Assembly: GCA_028767165.1 (NCBI GenBank)
Contig: JARACJ010000014.1
Coordinates: 1 to 64,000, forward strand
DNA: 64,000 bases
Reading direction: 5' to 3'
Source: Proteobacteria bacterium DTSAM18
Lineage (GTDB): Bacteria > Myxococcota_A > UBA796 > GCA-2862545
Shown here in pieces: positions 1 through 8,489 of the stretch. Every line of letters starts with the position of its first letter. The first letter of the stretch is position 1. Both the position numbers and the translations under genes were made by a program. The notes under the pieces were generated by a model that saw nothing but the letters and a program-made list of their open reading frames with translations, ran no database searches and was not told the DNA's origin.

Positions 1-58
1 CAACCAACGCCTGGAGTCGGAGGTTCCAGGTGCTTCGGATCTGATCGCAGCCAAGTGA
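1..58 (+). CDS. 3' end of an unidentified gene entering from the left edge
   Basis: Reading from base 2, an open frame gives 18 residues ending ASDLIAAK and stops at TGA 56-58. Composition is protein-like and third positions are G/C-rich, unlike the other two frames, which run on into repeat sequence. This is only the tail of a possible protein, so no function can be assigned. It could be chance. Confidence 0.3.
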   Translation, partial: NQRLESEVPGASDLIAAK

Positions 59-126
59 GTCACAGACGCATCATCGGATCTGGGTCGGTACCAGACTCCT
101 CGTACACCACATTGACGGACACAACT

Positions 127-268
127 CGGCCTTGCGGACGGCTGCGCGCCTGCCGGCGCTTCGCCGCTGCGGGCCTGTCGGCCCTCCGGGCACTGCGCGG
201 CCTTCGGCCTTGCGGCGGCTGCGCGCCTGCCGGCGCTTCGCCGCTGCGGGCCTGTCGGCCCTCCGGGC
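127..268. repeat. Two-copy 65/64-bp direct repeat
   Basis: Bases 127-191 and 205-268 are the same sequence apart from one inserted A in the first copy. Each starts CGGCCTTGCGG and ends CCCTCCGGGC. The second copy runs straight into the 26-bp tandem array, so the tract looks built by successive local duplications. Confidence 0.75.
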
Positions 269-347
269 GCTGCGGGCCTGTCGGCCCTCCGGGCGCTGCG
301 GGCCTGTCGGCCCTCCGGGCGCTGCGGGCCTGCCGGCCTTCCGGGCG
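248..347. repeat. Tandem 26-bp repeat, almost four copies
   Basis: Units begin at 248, 274, 300 and 326. The first three are identical and the last is altered and partial. Each contains the near-palindrome GGCCTGTCGGCC, so the transcript or single strand could form a row of small hairpins. Confidence 0.8.
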
Positions 348-622
348 CTGTGCGGCCTTCGGCCTTGCGGCGGCTGCGCCGCTTCACGGGCGACACGACG
401 AGCTGATCCAGGCAGGTCGCTCCAGGAGTCAGCTCGCTGGCTCCGCACATGGAGCGTCTCCGCCACACTCGGTCGTCCCGGCCCGCACCACGAGCGGGCC
501 CCTTCGTCTCGGCTCGGCAGGGGGTCCTTTCCCCCTCTGTTTCTCCGTTCCGCTGGGTTGGCCCCGCGCAGCGGCCCGAGCCACCGCCGTCCCCCTCCGC
601 GCAGCGGCCCCAGCCTTGCCAA

Positions 623-667
623 CCTCGGCTTCCTCGGCTTCCTCGGCTTCCTCGGCTTCCTCGGCTT
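623..667. repeat. 9-bp microsatellite, five perfect copies
   Basis: The unit CCTCGGCTT is repeated five times without a change, then a degenerate copy follows. As a 9-mer it would not shift a reading frame, but no gene is evident around it. Confidence 0.85.
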
Positions 668-794
668 CCTCCGCTCCCTTCACGTGAGCCCCGTGCAGCG
701 GCCCAGACCGATGCCACCACCCCCGCCCATCGGCCTCCACCCTGCGCAGCGGCCCAGGCCACCGCCTTCAGCGCCCCGCCCAGCGCCCCAGGAC

Positions 795-1643
795 CTACCC
801 CTTCCGACGGAATTCGTGCTGCGCATACGTCCCCAGCACCCTCAGCTCCGTGCAGAAGAACTCCAGCTCCTCCAGCGCGTGCTCGATGCCCGGATCCGTC
901 GGCCGTCCCTCGAAGTCCACGGCGAACTGGGTCCACTGGAAGCCCCCGAGCTGGTACGACTCCAGCTTGAGCAGGTTCACCCCGTTCGTCGCGAAGCCGC
1001 CGAGCGCCTTGTACAGCGAGGCGGCGCGGTTGCGGACGGAGAACAGGCAGCTCGTCACGCAGGGGCCGCCCGGCAGGGGCAGCAGGGGCCTCGGTGCCAT
1101 GATGAGGAAGCGGGTGGTGTTCCAGGACTGATCCTGGATGCCTTCGGCGAGTGTCTGCAGGCCCATGAGCTCGCCGGCGAGTCCGGAGGCGATGGCGGCC
1201 ACGGTCGGATCGTCGCCCTCTGCCACGGCCTGGGCCGCGGAGGAGGTGTCCTGCCACGCGCTGGGCTGCAGCTCGTGGGCCTTGAGCCAGTGACGGCACT
1301 GGGCGAGGGCCTGTGGGTGGCTGATGACGGTCTTCACGTCCTGCAGGCGGGTGCCGGGCTTCGCGAGGAGGTGGTGGTGGACCGGCTGGAAGTGCTCGCC
1401 GACGATATGCAGCGAGCGCTGGGGGAGCAGGCGGTGCAGATCGGCCACCCGTCCTGCCATGGAGTTCTCCACCGGCAGCATGGCGAGCGCTGCGCGACCC
1501 TCCTGCACGGCGTCGAAGCAGGCGTCGAAACTGTGCAGCCCGCGGGGGGTCATGTCGGGTCGGGCTGCCGTACAGGCCAGGTGGCTGTAGGCACCCGGTC
1601 TACCCTGGAAGACGATGGTCTGTTCGGCATCAGGATCGGCCAT
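795..1643 (-). CDS. pheA: Prephenate dehydratase
   Basis: Converts prephenate to phenylpyruvate in cytoplasmic phenylalanine synthesis. The 282-residue protein has the monofunctional layout: a catalytic PDT domain (about 8-185) with VENS (58-61) and the catalytic TTRF motif (176-179), followed by an ACT regulatory domain (about 195-280). No chorismate mutase domain is fused. The ACT site reads ESYQ (228-231) rather than the usual ESRP, as in the alphaproteobacterial-type subgroup, so allosteric Phe binding may differ. The start is an ATG preceded by GAGGA. It is transcribed divergently from the DUF523 gene. Confidence 0.95.
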   Translation of the reverse strand: MADPDAEQTIVFQGRPGAYSHLACTAARPDMTPRGLHSFDACFDAVQEGRAALAMLPVENSMAGRVADLHRLLPQRSLHIVGEHFQPVHHHLLAKPGTRLQDVKTVISHPQALAQCRHWLKAHELQPSAWQDTSSAAQAVAEGDDPTVAAIASGLAGELMGLQTLAEGIQDQSWNTTRFLIMAPRPLLPLPGGPCVTSCLFSVRNRAASLYKALGGFATNGVNLLKLESYQLGGFQWTQFAVDFEGRPTDPGIEHALEELEFFCTELRVLGTYAQHEFRRKG

Positions 1644-1710
1644 GGGGTTTCCTCGGCGGGGCGGTTCGTGTATTCAGGCGCTTGCAAAGGGCCTATCACA
1701 GGGGGGAGCC

Positions 1711-2178
1711 ATGGGGCGGGAGATACTGGTGAGCGCGTGTCTGCTCGGAGAGGCCTGCCGCTACGATGGCCGCTCCAAGGAGCACGGTTCGGTCCAGCGG
1801 CGGGTGGCTGCCCTTCGGGAGGGGGGCGCCCGGGTGGTGCCGGTGTGTCCCGAGGAGCTCGGGGGACTGGGCACGCCCCGTCCTGCCGCGGAACTGTCCG
1901 GCGGTGTGGGGCGCGGGGTCTGGGGCGGAGAGGCGACGGTACGGGTCAAGACCACTGGCGCCGACGTGTCGGAAGCGTTCCGGGCGGGCGCACGCCTCGC
2001 CCGCGCCGAGGCGCCTGCCGCCCGCGAGGCCATCTTGAAGGCCCGCTCGCCATCCTGCGGGGTGGGTCGCACCTGGTGTGGTGGAGAACTTGTCAACGGG
2101 GATGGGGTGTTTGCCGCACTGCTTCGGTCCCAAGGTGTGGACCTGTCCACCGAAGAAGACGATCAGAGAGGGGAATGA
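1711..2178 (+). CDS. DUF523 / TudS-like thiouracil desulfurase family protein
   Basis: A 155-residue protein of the DUF523 (YbbK) family. Characterised TudS members remove sulfur from thiouracil with a three-cysteine-bound Fe-S cluster. The three family cysteines are visible at C10 (SACLLG), C46 (VCPEELGG) and C116 (KARSPSCG). The ATG follows GGGGGGAG at a good distance. A longer frame reaching back to 1615 lacks a ribosome site and would overlap the pheA start. Its stop overlaps the ATG of the next gene (ATGA). Whether this member desulfurates RNA-derived bases or does something else cannot be told from sequence. Confidence 0.85.
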   Translation: MGREILVSACLLGEACRYDGRSKEHGSVQRRVAALREGGARVVPVCPEELGGLGTPRPAAELSGGVGRGVWGGEATVRVKTTGADVSEAFRAGARLARAEAPAAREAILKARSPSCGVGRTWCGGELVNGDGVFAALLRSQGVDLSTEEDDQRGE

Positions 2179-3284
2179 TCGTGACACCACTGCTGCTGCT
2201 GCTTCTGGGAGCCTGTTCCACCATCGGCCAGACGCTCCCGACCGACGACGGGCGCATCTCGGACTCCGGAGACCCCGTCGCGATCGACTGTCCCGAGGGC
2301 GAGCTCCCGTCCTGCGACGGTGACTGCGTGCCGGCCTCCTGGGCGGGCAACGGCCAGTGCGACGAGGCGCTCGACTGCGCCGAGGCCGGCTGGGACGGCG
2401 GCGACTGCGAACACTCGGGCACCGTCGACTCCGCCGAGTGCCCACCAGGCAGTCGTATCGGTTGCACGGGCGAGTGCGAACTCCTGTCCGTCCGTGGCGA
2501 CGGCATCTGCGACGACGAGTGGAGCTGCACCGAATTCGGCTGGGACGAGGGCGACTGCATCGACGAGAACGGCTGCAACCCCGAGCAGCTCCTCGACTGC
2601 TGGGGCAGCTGCATCGATGCCTCCAGCCACGGCGATGGCACGTGCGATCTCGAGCTGATGTGCGATGCCCACGGCTCCGATGGCGGTGACTGCCCCACGT
2701 TCACCGACTGTCCCGCCGGTGAGGTGGTGGACTGCAACGGATTCTGCGTGGACCCCACGGGCTGGGGCGACGGCAGCTGCGACGACAACTTCGACTGCGA
2801 CGCCGGCGACGACGATCGCGGCGACTGCCCCTCCACCAACATCTGCGACGACGGCGAGATCGCCGACTGCATGGGCGGCTGTACCGATGCCGGCTGGGTG
2901 GGCGACGACTTCTGCGACATCACGCTGAACTGCAGCCTGCACGGCGACGACGGTGGCGACTGCGCGCTGGCCACGAGCACGGCCGGGTGCCCCGACGCCT
3001 TCGTGCCCGACTGCCTCGGGGGCTGTGTGCCCGCGAGCTGGTTGAATGATGGCCAGTGCGACGTCTGGCTGCACTGCGACGCCACCAACCTCGACGCCGG
3101 CGACTGCGGCACCGATGCCTGCGGCATGGGACGGGTCCTCGACTGCAACGGCGACTGTGCGCTCGTGGACTTCCTGGGCGACGGGACGGTGTGCGATGAC
3201 GACGTCCAGCAGGTGTCTTCGAACGAGGCGCACTTCGACTGCCCCGCGTGGAACCATGACGCCGGCGACTGCGACGAGCCGTAG
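2175..3284 (+). CDS. Lipoprotein with seven Lin-12/Notch (LNR) repeats
   Basis: Predicted to be lipid-anchored: a very short hydrophobic signal ends in the lipobox LLGAC, with Cys14 as the anchor. The rest of the 369 residues is seven Cys-rich units of about 40 residues. Each runs C-x5-6-C-x3-C, then GxGxCD, then a C and a closing DGGDC-like motif, the LNR pattern that binds Ca2+ in animal Notch. The last unit is longer and more divergent. The start ATG overlaps the stop of the DUF523 gene, suggesting cotranscription. Upstream in-frame sequence is only read-through from the repeat tract. The function is unknown; adhesion or extracellular Ca binding is an inference. Confidence 0.85.
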   Translation: MIVTPLLLLLLGACSTIGQTLPTDDGRISDSGDPVAIDCPEGELPSCDGDCVPASWAGNGQCDEALDCAEAGWDGGDCEHSGTVDSAECPPGSRIGCTGECELLSVRGDGICDDEWSCTEFGWDEGDCIDENGCNPEQLLDCWGSCIDASSHGDGTCDLELMCDAHGSDGGDCPTFTDCPAGEVVDCNGFCVDPTGWGDGSCDDNFDCDAGDDDRGDCPSTNICDDGEIADCMGGCTDAGWVGDDFCDITLNCSLHGDDGGDCALATSTAGCPDAFVPDCLGGCVPASWLNDGQCDVWLHCDATNLDAGDCGTDACGMGRVLDCNGDCALVDFLGDGTVCDDDVQQVSSNEAHFDCPAWNHDAGDCDEP

Positions 3285-3386
3285 GCCGACCGTTCGCCGG
3301 TCTTCGGTATCCGTAGAGCAACGTACCAGATGGGCTCGCGTACAGGCGCGGGCCCATGCCACTCTTGGGGTGACAAGGGAGGTCAG

Positions 3387-4208
3387 ATGGACACGTTCGA
3401 ACCAGGCATGCAGGTCGAATTCTCGACGGAGGAAGGGCCGATCCGCGGAGAGGTCATCCGGGTGAACCCCAAGACCGTCTCCATCCGGCCCGACGGCGAG
3501 GACGACGGCTACTACCGGGTACCGCACCACATGGTCCGAGCGGTCGATCGTGACGGCCACGCTGGGGCCCACGGGCGGCGGCTGCTGCACCAGATCACGC
3601 AGGACGAGCTACGCCACGCCATGTCCCCCTTGATCGACGCGCGACTCGAGCGCATCATGGACGGGCTCGCACCGGTCCTCGCCAGCCCCGACGGCGAGCT
3701 CGTGGTGGCGGTGTCCCGATCGGAGATCGACAATGGCATGATCCACGGCTTCGTGGCCCTGGCCCTGCTGATGAAGCACCGGGGCCTCGGCCTGTCGATG
3801 GCCGGACGCATCCACCTCGTGACCATCGGCTACGAGAAGGAGCCGCGGCCGCTGTTCCAGGTGCCGGAGGTGCGTGACTGGCTCCGCGGTCTGCAGAGCC
3901 GCCTTCCGTGGCTGGCATGCTGGCTCTCGCCCTCCAGCAGGGTCGCGTTCCAGCTCATCAGCGCGATCTCCCCCCCGGACATCGTCCATGGCAGGCCCCA
4001 CCGCACCAAGGAGATGCTCGACGCCGCCCTGGCCGTCGCCACCTGGGGCGTGGCCTTCACCCGTCGCCTCGGCGGCACGCGCATCGACCACGTGCTGGCC
4101 ATGCTCGCGATCTTCGGGGTCGAGGACCTCCCGGACGGGTTCTTCGGCGACCTGTCGGCCCAGGAGTCCATGCTCGACGAGGTGGGCGTCGTGGGGATGA
4201 ACGACTGA
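3387..4208 (+). CDS. Hypothetical protein with an SH3/KOW-like N-terminus
   Basis: A 273-residue soluble protein without signal peptide. Residues 1-50 (FEPGMQVEF ... GEVIRVNPKTVSI) look like a small beta-barrel of the KOW/Tudor/SH3 type that often binds nucleic acid or protein. The remainder is alpha-helical and matches no family I recognise. The ATG at 3387 sits after AAGGGAGGTC and is preferred over an upstream ATG at 3330 that lacks a ribosome site. It is convergent with hisC. Confidence 0.65.
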   Translation: MDTFEPGMQVEFSTEEGPIRGEVIRVNPKTVSIRPDGEDDGYYRVPHHMVRAVDRDGHAGAHGRRLLHQITQDELRHAMSPLIDARLERIMDGLAPVLASPDGELVVAVSRSEIDNGMIHGFVALALLMKHRGLGLSMAGRIHLVTIGYEKEPRPLFQVPEVRDWLRGLQSRLPWLACWLSPSSRVAFQLISAISPPDIVHGRPHRTKEMLDAALAVATWGVAFTRRLGGTRIDHVLAMLAIFGVEDLPDGFFGDLSAQESMLDEVGVVGMND

Positions 4209-4236
4209 GCACCTCGGGGTGCCCAAGAACCACGAA

Positions 4237-4256
4237 AGGGGCCCCTGGGGGCCCCT
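4237..4256 (-). terminator. Hairpin terminator for hisC
   Basis: A perfect 9-bp stem (AGGGGCCCC / GGGGCCCCT) with a two-base loop lies between the convergent genes. On the minus strand it is followed by TTTCGTGGTTCTT, which suits termination of the hisC transcript. It could also stop the plus-strand transcript, though no T-run follows on that side. Confidence 0.6.
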
Positions 4257-4280
4257 CGAGGTGTGCCTGGACCCGTGGGA

Positions 4281-5393
4281 TCAGGCCGGCTGCAGGGCCA
4301 TGACCTCTTCGAGCGCCGCGAGGAAGCGGTCGTTGTGCTCGCGCAGGCTCATGGTGACGCGGATGTGCTCGGTGAAGCCGTAGGGCACCAGCGGACGCAC
4401 GATGACGCCGCGCTGCAGCAGGCCCTCGTACACATCGAGGCCGTTGCGACCGCAGTCGAGGAGCAGGAAGTTGGCCTGGGAGGGCACCACCTTGATGCCC
4501 ATGGCCTCGACCGCCTTCGCGACGCGGATGCGCTCGGCAGCGTTGTGCTCGGTGACCATCTTCATGTGGTCCTGATCCGCGAGGGCTGCCTCGGCGGCCG
4601 CGTGGGCCAGGCTGTTCACCGAGAAGGGGGCGCGGACGTTCTCCATCGCCTCGATGATCGCCTCGCCGCCGATGCCGTAGCCCACCCGGATGGCCGCCAG
4701 GCCGTAGGCCTTGGAGAAGGTGCGCTGGATCAGCAGGTTGGGGTGGGTGGCCAGGAATTCCTCGCTGCGGGGGAAGTCGGCGGCGTCGGCGAACTCGATG
4801 TAGGCCTCGTCCATCACCACGATGGTCTCGCGGGGGATGCGGGCGAAGAAGGCGGCGAGCTCGTCGTGGGTGAACCAGGTGCCCGTGGGGTTGGACGGGT
4901 TGACGAGCACCACCACGCGGGCGTTCTTCTCGAGGGCGAGATCGGCGATGGCCTGCAGGTCGTGGAAGTAGCGATCCTTGCAGGGTGCGGCATGGAAGTG
5001 GAGATCCTGCACGCGGCTGGCGATCTTGTAGCGGAAGAACGTGGCCTCGGAGCCCACGACGTGGTCGCCGGGCTCGGTGAGGGCGCGGAACATCAGATCG
5101 ATGATCTCGTCGGAGCCGTTGCCGAGGATGAGCTGCTCGGTGGGCACACCGAGGCTGTCGACCAGGGCGGTGCGCAGCGTGCCACCGCTGGGCAGCGGAT
5201 ACACGTGCAGCTCCTCCATCGCGTGGAGCAGGGCCTCACGGACGGAAGGTGAGGGGCCGAAGTCGTTCTCGTTGCTGGACAGCTTGACGGCACCCGAGAT
5301 GCCGCGCTCGGCCAGGAGTGTCTTGGGAGACATGCCGGCCTGGTAGCGGGGCAGGGACTTGATGCGATCGGAGACGACGGGTCGGCTGCTCAT
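4281..5393 (-). CDS. hisC: Histidinol-phosphate aminotransferase
   Basis: A PLP-dependent fold-type I aminotransferase that transfers an amino group from glutamate to imidazole-acetol phosphate in histidine synthesis. At 370 residues it has the family's usual length. Visible motifs are SNENDFGPS near the N-terminus, NPSNPTGTWF in the substrate/PLP site, MDEAYIEF, and TFSKAYGLAAIRVGYG containing the Schiff-base lysine. It starts 6 bp after the stop of the upstream secreted-protein gene, so the two are probably cotranscribed. Other his genes are not nearby. Some paralogs in this family act on aromatic amino acids, so the substrate is likely rather than certain. Confidence 0.9.
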   Translation of the reverse strand: MSSRPVVSDRIKSLPRYQAGMSPKTLLAERGISGAVKLSSNENDFGPSPSVREALLHAMEELHVYPLPSGGTLRTALVDSLGVPTEQLILGNGSDEIIDLMFRALTEPGDHVVGSEATFFRYKIASRVQDLHFHAAPCKDRYFHDLQAIADLALEKNARVVVLVNPSNPTGTWFTHDELAAFFARIPRETIVVMDEAYIEFADAADFPRSEEFLATHPNLLIQRTFSKAYGLAAIRVGYGIGGEAIIEAMENVRAPFSVNSLAHAAAEAALADQDHMKMVTEHNAAERIRVAKAVEAMGIKVVPSQANFLLLDCGRNGLDVYEGLLQRGVIVRPLVPYGFTEHIRVTMSLREHNDRFLAALEEVMALQPA

Positions 5394-5399
5394 GGAGAA

Positions 5400-6269
5400 T
5401 CAATCCTGGATGTAGAGGGGGAGGGTTTCCGTGAGGACGGGTGCGCCACAGGCACGCCAGGTGTGGTAGGCGATGGTCTGGGACGCCTCCACCCGGAGCT
5501 GGTTGGCGGTGACCGTGAAGTCCACGGTCTCGCCCTGCGGGAAGAGCTGGCCGTCGATCTCGGCCAGCCGGATGCGGGCCTCACCGGACCGCACGTTCAT
5601 CACAGGATAGCCGTCTACACGAAAACTGTCCGGAAAGACCAGTGTCACGTCTTGCGGTACCGTCTCGCCCTGGGGAAACAGCACTTCGAGGCGTGCCTCG
5701 TCACCGCCCTGGCCGAGCGGCGCGTTGCGGCGCAACACGACGCCCCCCTGCTCGCCGTCCCACACCAGGTTGGTGGTGGGGCTGGTGCTGTTCAGGCTGC
5801 TGAACAGGGAGCCGAGGATCTCGGTGGTGCCGACCTCGCGCATGCGGGCGCGCATCGTCTGGGGCGTGCCCTCGCTGGAGAAGCGGTGCTGCAGGTGGCT
5901 GCCCACCATGGAGACGAAGTGCACCTTGCCGTGGGGGTACAGGCGGATGGTGTCCTCGTAGGGGTCGTAGTGGACCTCGCCGAGGGAGCGGGCGTAGATG
6001 TCGCGCCACTGGCCCTCGTCGAGCCGGGCCACGAAGGCGGACGAGCCGCGGTTGGCGGAGGTGGGGCCGACCCTGTACGACCAGCTCGCCGTGCCGACGA
6101 CCTCCCAGCAGCCGGCGGGCGTCATGGTGATGTCGGTCCAGGAGGCCAGCCAGGGGGCCGGGTCGGACAGATCCAGGTGGGCGGGCGCGATGTCGCCGGC
6201 GGGCACCGGCTTGAAGCTGCTGTCGGGTGCGGCGAGTGCGGCTGCGGCTGCCATCCACAGTGTGAACAT
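5400..6269 (-). CDS. Secreted hypothetical protein upstream of hisC
   Basis: A 289-residue protein beginning MFTLWMAAAAALAAPDS, a short signal peptide with an Ala-rich cleavage site and no lipobox, so probably periplasmic. The mature part is rich in beta-type segments (for example WEVVGTASWSYRVGP) with no motif I recognise. The ATG follows GGAGGATC at good spacing, and a longer frame to 6305 has no ribosome site. Its stop lies 6 bp before hisC, which suggests cotranscription but not a shared job. Confidence 0.65.
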   Translation of the reverse strand: MFTLWMAAAAALAAPDSSFKPVPAGDIAPAHLDLSDPAPWLASWTDITMTPAGCWEVVGTASWSYRVGPTSANRGSSAFVARLDEGQWRDIYARSLGEVHYDPYEDTIRLYPHGKVHFVSMVGSHLQHRFSSEGTPQTMRARMREVGTTEILGSLFSSLNSTSPTTNLVWDGEQGGVVLRRNAPLGQGGDEARLEVLFPQGETVPQDVTLVFPDSFRVDGYPVMNVRSGEARIRLAEIDGQLFPQGETVDFTVTANQLRVEASQTIAYHTWRACGAPVLTETLPLYIQD

Positions 6270-6334
6270 GGATCCTCCGATGGGGGGTGTGCGTGGCCTT
6301 ACCATGGCACACGCGGTTGCGGTATCCGGCCCTT

Positions 6335-6553
6335 TCAGGACCGTTCGGCGATGACTGCGATGAGTACAGCCTTCACACCCGCTTCGTCCAGACCCCGCAG
6401 GTGACCGATCTGATCCCCCATGCGCAGAAGGCCCGTCGCGGCGAGGCCGTCCTGGGTGATGGGGCAGGGGAGATCCCCACGATGGACCGCCCGCAGCAGA
6501 TCCTTGAGGTCGGGGGTCTTCACCTGCTTGAGGCCGTTGGCACCTAGTCGCAT
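6335..6553 (-). CDS. 72-residue conserved-looking small protein
   Basis: A short cytoplasmic protein starting MRLGANGLKQVKTPDLKDLL and ending in AVLIAVIAERS. Its ATG is preceded by the strong ribosome site GAGGAGGACAC. It is read divergently from the deoxynucleoside kinase with only 70 bp between the starts, so the two may share a control region. A longer frame that continues through the kinase is just its antisense. It has one Cys, no membrane segment and a helical pattern. No function is assigned. Confidence 0.75.
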   Translation of the reverse strand: MRLGANGLKQVKTPDLKDLLRAVHRGDLPCPITQDGLAATGLLRMGDQIGHLRGLDEAGVKAVLIAVIAERS

Positions 6554-6622
6554 CGTGTCCTCCTCTGGTAGGAACTGCGCGATGGGGGCCCCGCCCGGGG
6601 TCGGGAGAGGCAGGAGGTCGCG

Positions 6623-7279
6623 GTGTCCCAATTCGGAAATCTGTTCATCGGAATCGCCGGCATGATCGGCGCCGGCAAGTCCACGCTGGCCACGGCGCTG
6701 GCGGAGCACCTGGACATGGACGTCCACTACGAGCCCGTGGCCGACAACGTCTACCTCGAGGACTTCTACCGGGACACACCCCGCTACGCATTCGCGATGC
6801 AGGTCTACCTGCTCAACCGCCGCTTCCAGCAGCACCAGGAGATCATCTGGCGGGGGCGTTCGGCGGTGCAGGACCGCACCATCTACGAGGACGCCATCTT
6901 CGCGCGCATCCTCGCCGAGCAGGGGGCCATGAGCCAGCGGGATCACGAGACCTACCTGTCGCTGTTCAAGCACATGTCCAACTTCATGTGCCGGCCCAAC
7001 CTCATCGTCTACCTCGACGTGAAGCCCGAGGCGTCCATCGCGCGCATCCGGCAGCGGGGCCGCTCCTTCGAGCAGGGCATCTCCGAGGACTACCTGCGGC
7101 GGCTGTACCAGGGCTACGAGGACTTCATCGCCGACATCTCGCGGCGCATCCCCGTCATCCGGGTGGACTACAGCCGCTACGCCACCGCCGAGGAGATGGC
7201 CTCCATCATCGAGCGCGAGTACCTGCAGCACGACTTCCTGCGCAACGCGCCGCGGATGGAACTGGAGGGGGCTCTGTGA
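6623..7279 (+). CDS. Deoxynucleoside kinase (dNK family)
   Basis: A salvage kinase that phosphorylates deoxynucleosides (deoxyadenosine/deoxyguanosine-type members are commonest in bacteria). The 218 residues carry the P-loop GMIGAGKS (13-20), the DRTIYED motif (84-90) that positions the catalytic carboxylate and substrate, and an Arg-rich lid region near RIRQRGRSFE. The start is GTG at 6623, following CAGGAGG. The next gene's ATG overlaps its TGA by one base. Substrate preference (dA, dG or dC) cannot be read from the sequence with confidence. Confidence 0.88.
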   Translation: MSQFGNLFIGIAGMIGAGKSTLATALAEHLDMDVHYEPVADNVYLEDFYRDTPRYAFAMQVYLLNRRFQQHQEIIWRGRSAVQDRTIYEDAIFARILAEQGAMSQRDHETYLSLFKHMSNFMCRPNLIVYLDVKPEASIARIRQRGRSFEQGISEDYLRRLYQGYEDFIADISRRIPVIRVDYSRYATAEEMASIIEREYLQHDFLRNAPRMELEGAL

Positions 7280-8034
7280 TGTGGCGATCCGTCGTGTCCG
7301 CCCTGCTGCTGGCCGCCTGTTCCGTCGGGGCGGCCCCCGCCGACCCACCGTCACGGGTCCGGCGGCAGGCCGAGGCCCAACCCCAGCCCGAGCTGTCCTA
7401 CGTGGAGTGGGTCTCCCCGGCGGCCGAGGGGCGGCAGGCGCTGCCCCTGGTGGTGGCGGTGCACGGGCTCGGCGACACGCCCGAGAACTTCATCCGCGGC
7501 TTCGCGGATCCCGGCCAGGTCGTGCGGGTGGTGGCGCCCCGGGCACCACTGCAGTGGCGCAGGGGCTGGTCCTGGTTCAACCACCGCGTCGCCGCGGCGG
7601 ATCCCGAGGTGCTGTCGGACGAGCTGCAGCAGCGGGCCGACGAGGTGGCCGCCCTCATCGAGCACCTGAAGGCGCAGGGCAAGGTGAAGGGCCCGGTCCT
7701 CGTCACCGGCTTCTCCCAGGGAGGGATGGTCTCGTTCGCCATGGCGCTGCACCGTCCCGACGCCATCGACGGGGCGCTGCCCCTGTCCGGACACGTCCCG
7801 GCACCGCTCCTCGCGCGCACCGCGGCGCAGACGGGGCGCGTTCCCGTGCGGGCCTTCCACGGCGACGAAGACCCGGTGCTGCCGGTCACCAACGTGCAGC
7901 ACGCGGTGCAGGTGATGCAGGAGCGGGGCTACGACGCGGGGCTGACGGTGTTTCCCGGCATGGGGCACACCATCTCCTCCCAGGCCCGGGAGGCGTTCCG
8001 CGCCGACCTCGAAACATTCCTGACGACCCCATGA
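7279..8034 (+). CDS. Carboxylesterase/phospholipase-type alpha/beta hydrolase lipoprotein
   Basis: The N-terminus SALLLAACSVG is a lipoprotein signal with the lipidated Cys at 14, followed by a Pro/Gln-rich linker. The catalytic domain matches the Abhydrolase_2 family (acyl-protein thioesterase-like): oxyanion segment VHGLGDTPENF, nucleophile elbow GFSQGG (Ser146), Asp198 in GDEDPV, and His230 in GMGH. It probably hydrolyses carboxylic esters at the envelope. The ATG overlaps the kinase stop by one base, so translation is likely coupled, although the two activities have no obvious link. Confidence 0.85.
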   Translation: MWRSVVSALLLAACSVGAAPADPPSRVRRQAEAQPQPELSYVEWVSPAAEGRQALPLVVAVHGLGDTPENFIRGFADPGQVVRVVAPRAPLQWRRGWSWFNHRVAAADPEVLSDELQQRADEVAALIEHLKAQGKVKGPVLVTGFSQGGMVSFAMALHRPDAIDGALPLSGHVPAPLLARTAAQTGRVPVRAFHGDEDPVLPVTNVQHAVQVMQERGYDAGLTVFPGMGHTISSQAREAFRADLETFLTTP

Positions 8035-8489
8035 CTTTTCGAGCGGTATCCGCCAAAGCCTCGAATGTGGCCTTGAAAGCCTGAAGATGGGCTGATGTGC
8101 TGCCCGTGGAAGGGGTCGCGGAGGGCCGAGTAGGGGTGAAGTCGGTCTTTCACCATTGGCGCGGACCGCTACGGCAAAATAGCTTCATTCGCCGTGGCGC
8201 CAGGAGGTCCGCGGGATGATTTCGTCCGGAAACTCGGTCCAGTCCTGGCATATCCCATAAAGGGGGTCTCGTGATTCTGCCTCTTCACGCACCCGGCGTT
8301 CCATGTGACGGCCGACTGCGGGGGGCAGCATACCCGGACCACAGCGTCCTGCGGAACCGCGAGACCGCAAACCAACGATTCAGCCCGCAGCGCGGTGGCC
8401 TTGGCCATGGTGTGTGCGGGATTTCAGGCGTCGGGCCCACGGGCCGTCGGGCGTCTGTCACCACCCAGCTTGGCTGAGGAGTGGGCGTA
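8035..8489. other. 455-bp intergenic region upstream of purA
   Basis: No convincing gene. Open frames here are short, lack ribosome sites and conflict on the two strands. The stretch is less GC-rich than its surroundings around 8150-8260 and probably holds the purA promoter, but no clear -35/-10 pair or known riboswitch core was recognised. Confidence 0.5.

Larger units (their letters stand above)
59..794. other. Non-coding, repeat-rich tract
   Basis: No convincing gene lies here. All long frames are by-products of GC-rich repeats and overlap on both strands without ribosome binding sites. The stretch holds a near-identical 65/64-bp direct repeat, a 26-bp tandem repeat, a 9-bp microsatellite, and four copies of a motif centred on GCGCAGCGGCCC (about 566, 598, 690 and 750). 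It lies downstream of the minus-strand pheA. Confidence 0.6.

Noticed and set aside
132-2174. Extension of the LNR gene upstream to make a 1050-residue protein
   Set aside because: The added part crosses the repeat tract and lies antisense to pheA; a lipoprotein signal begins at 2175.
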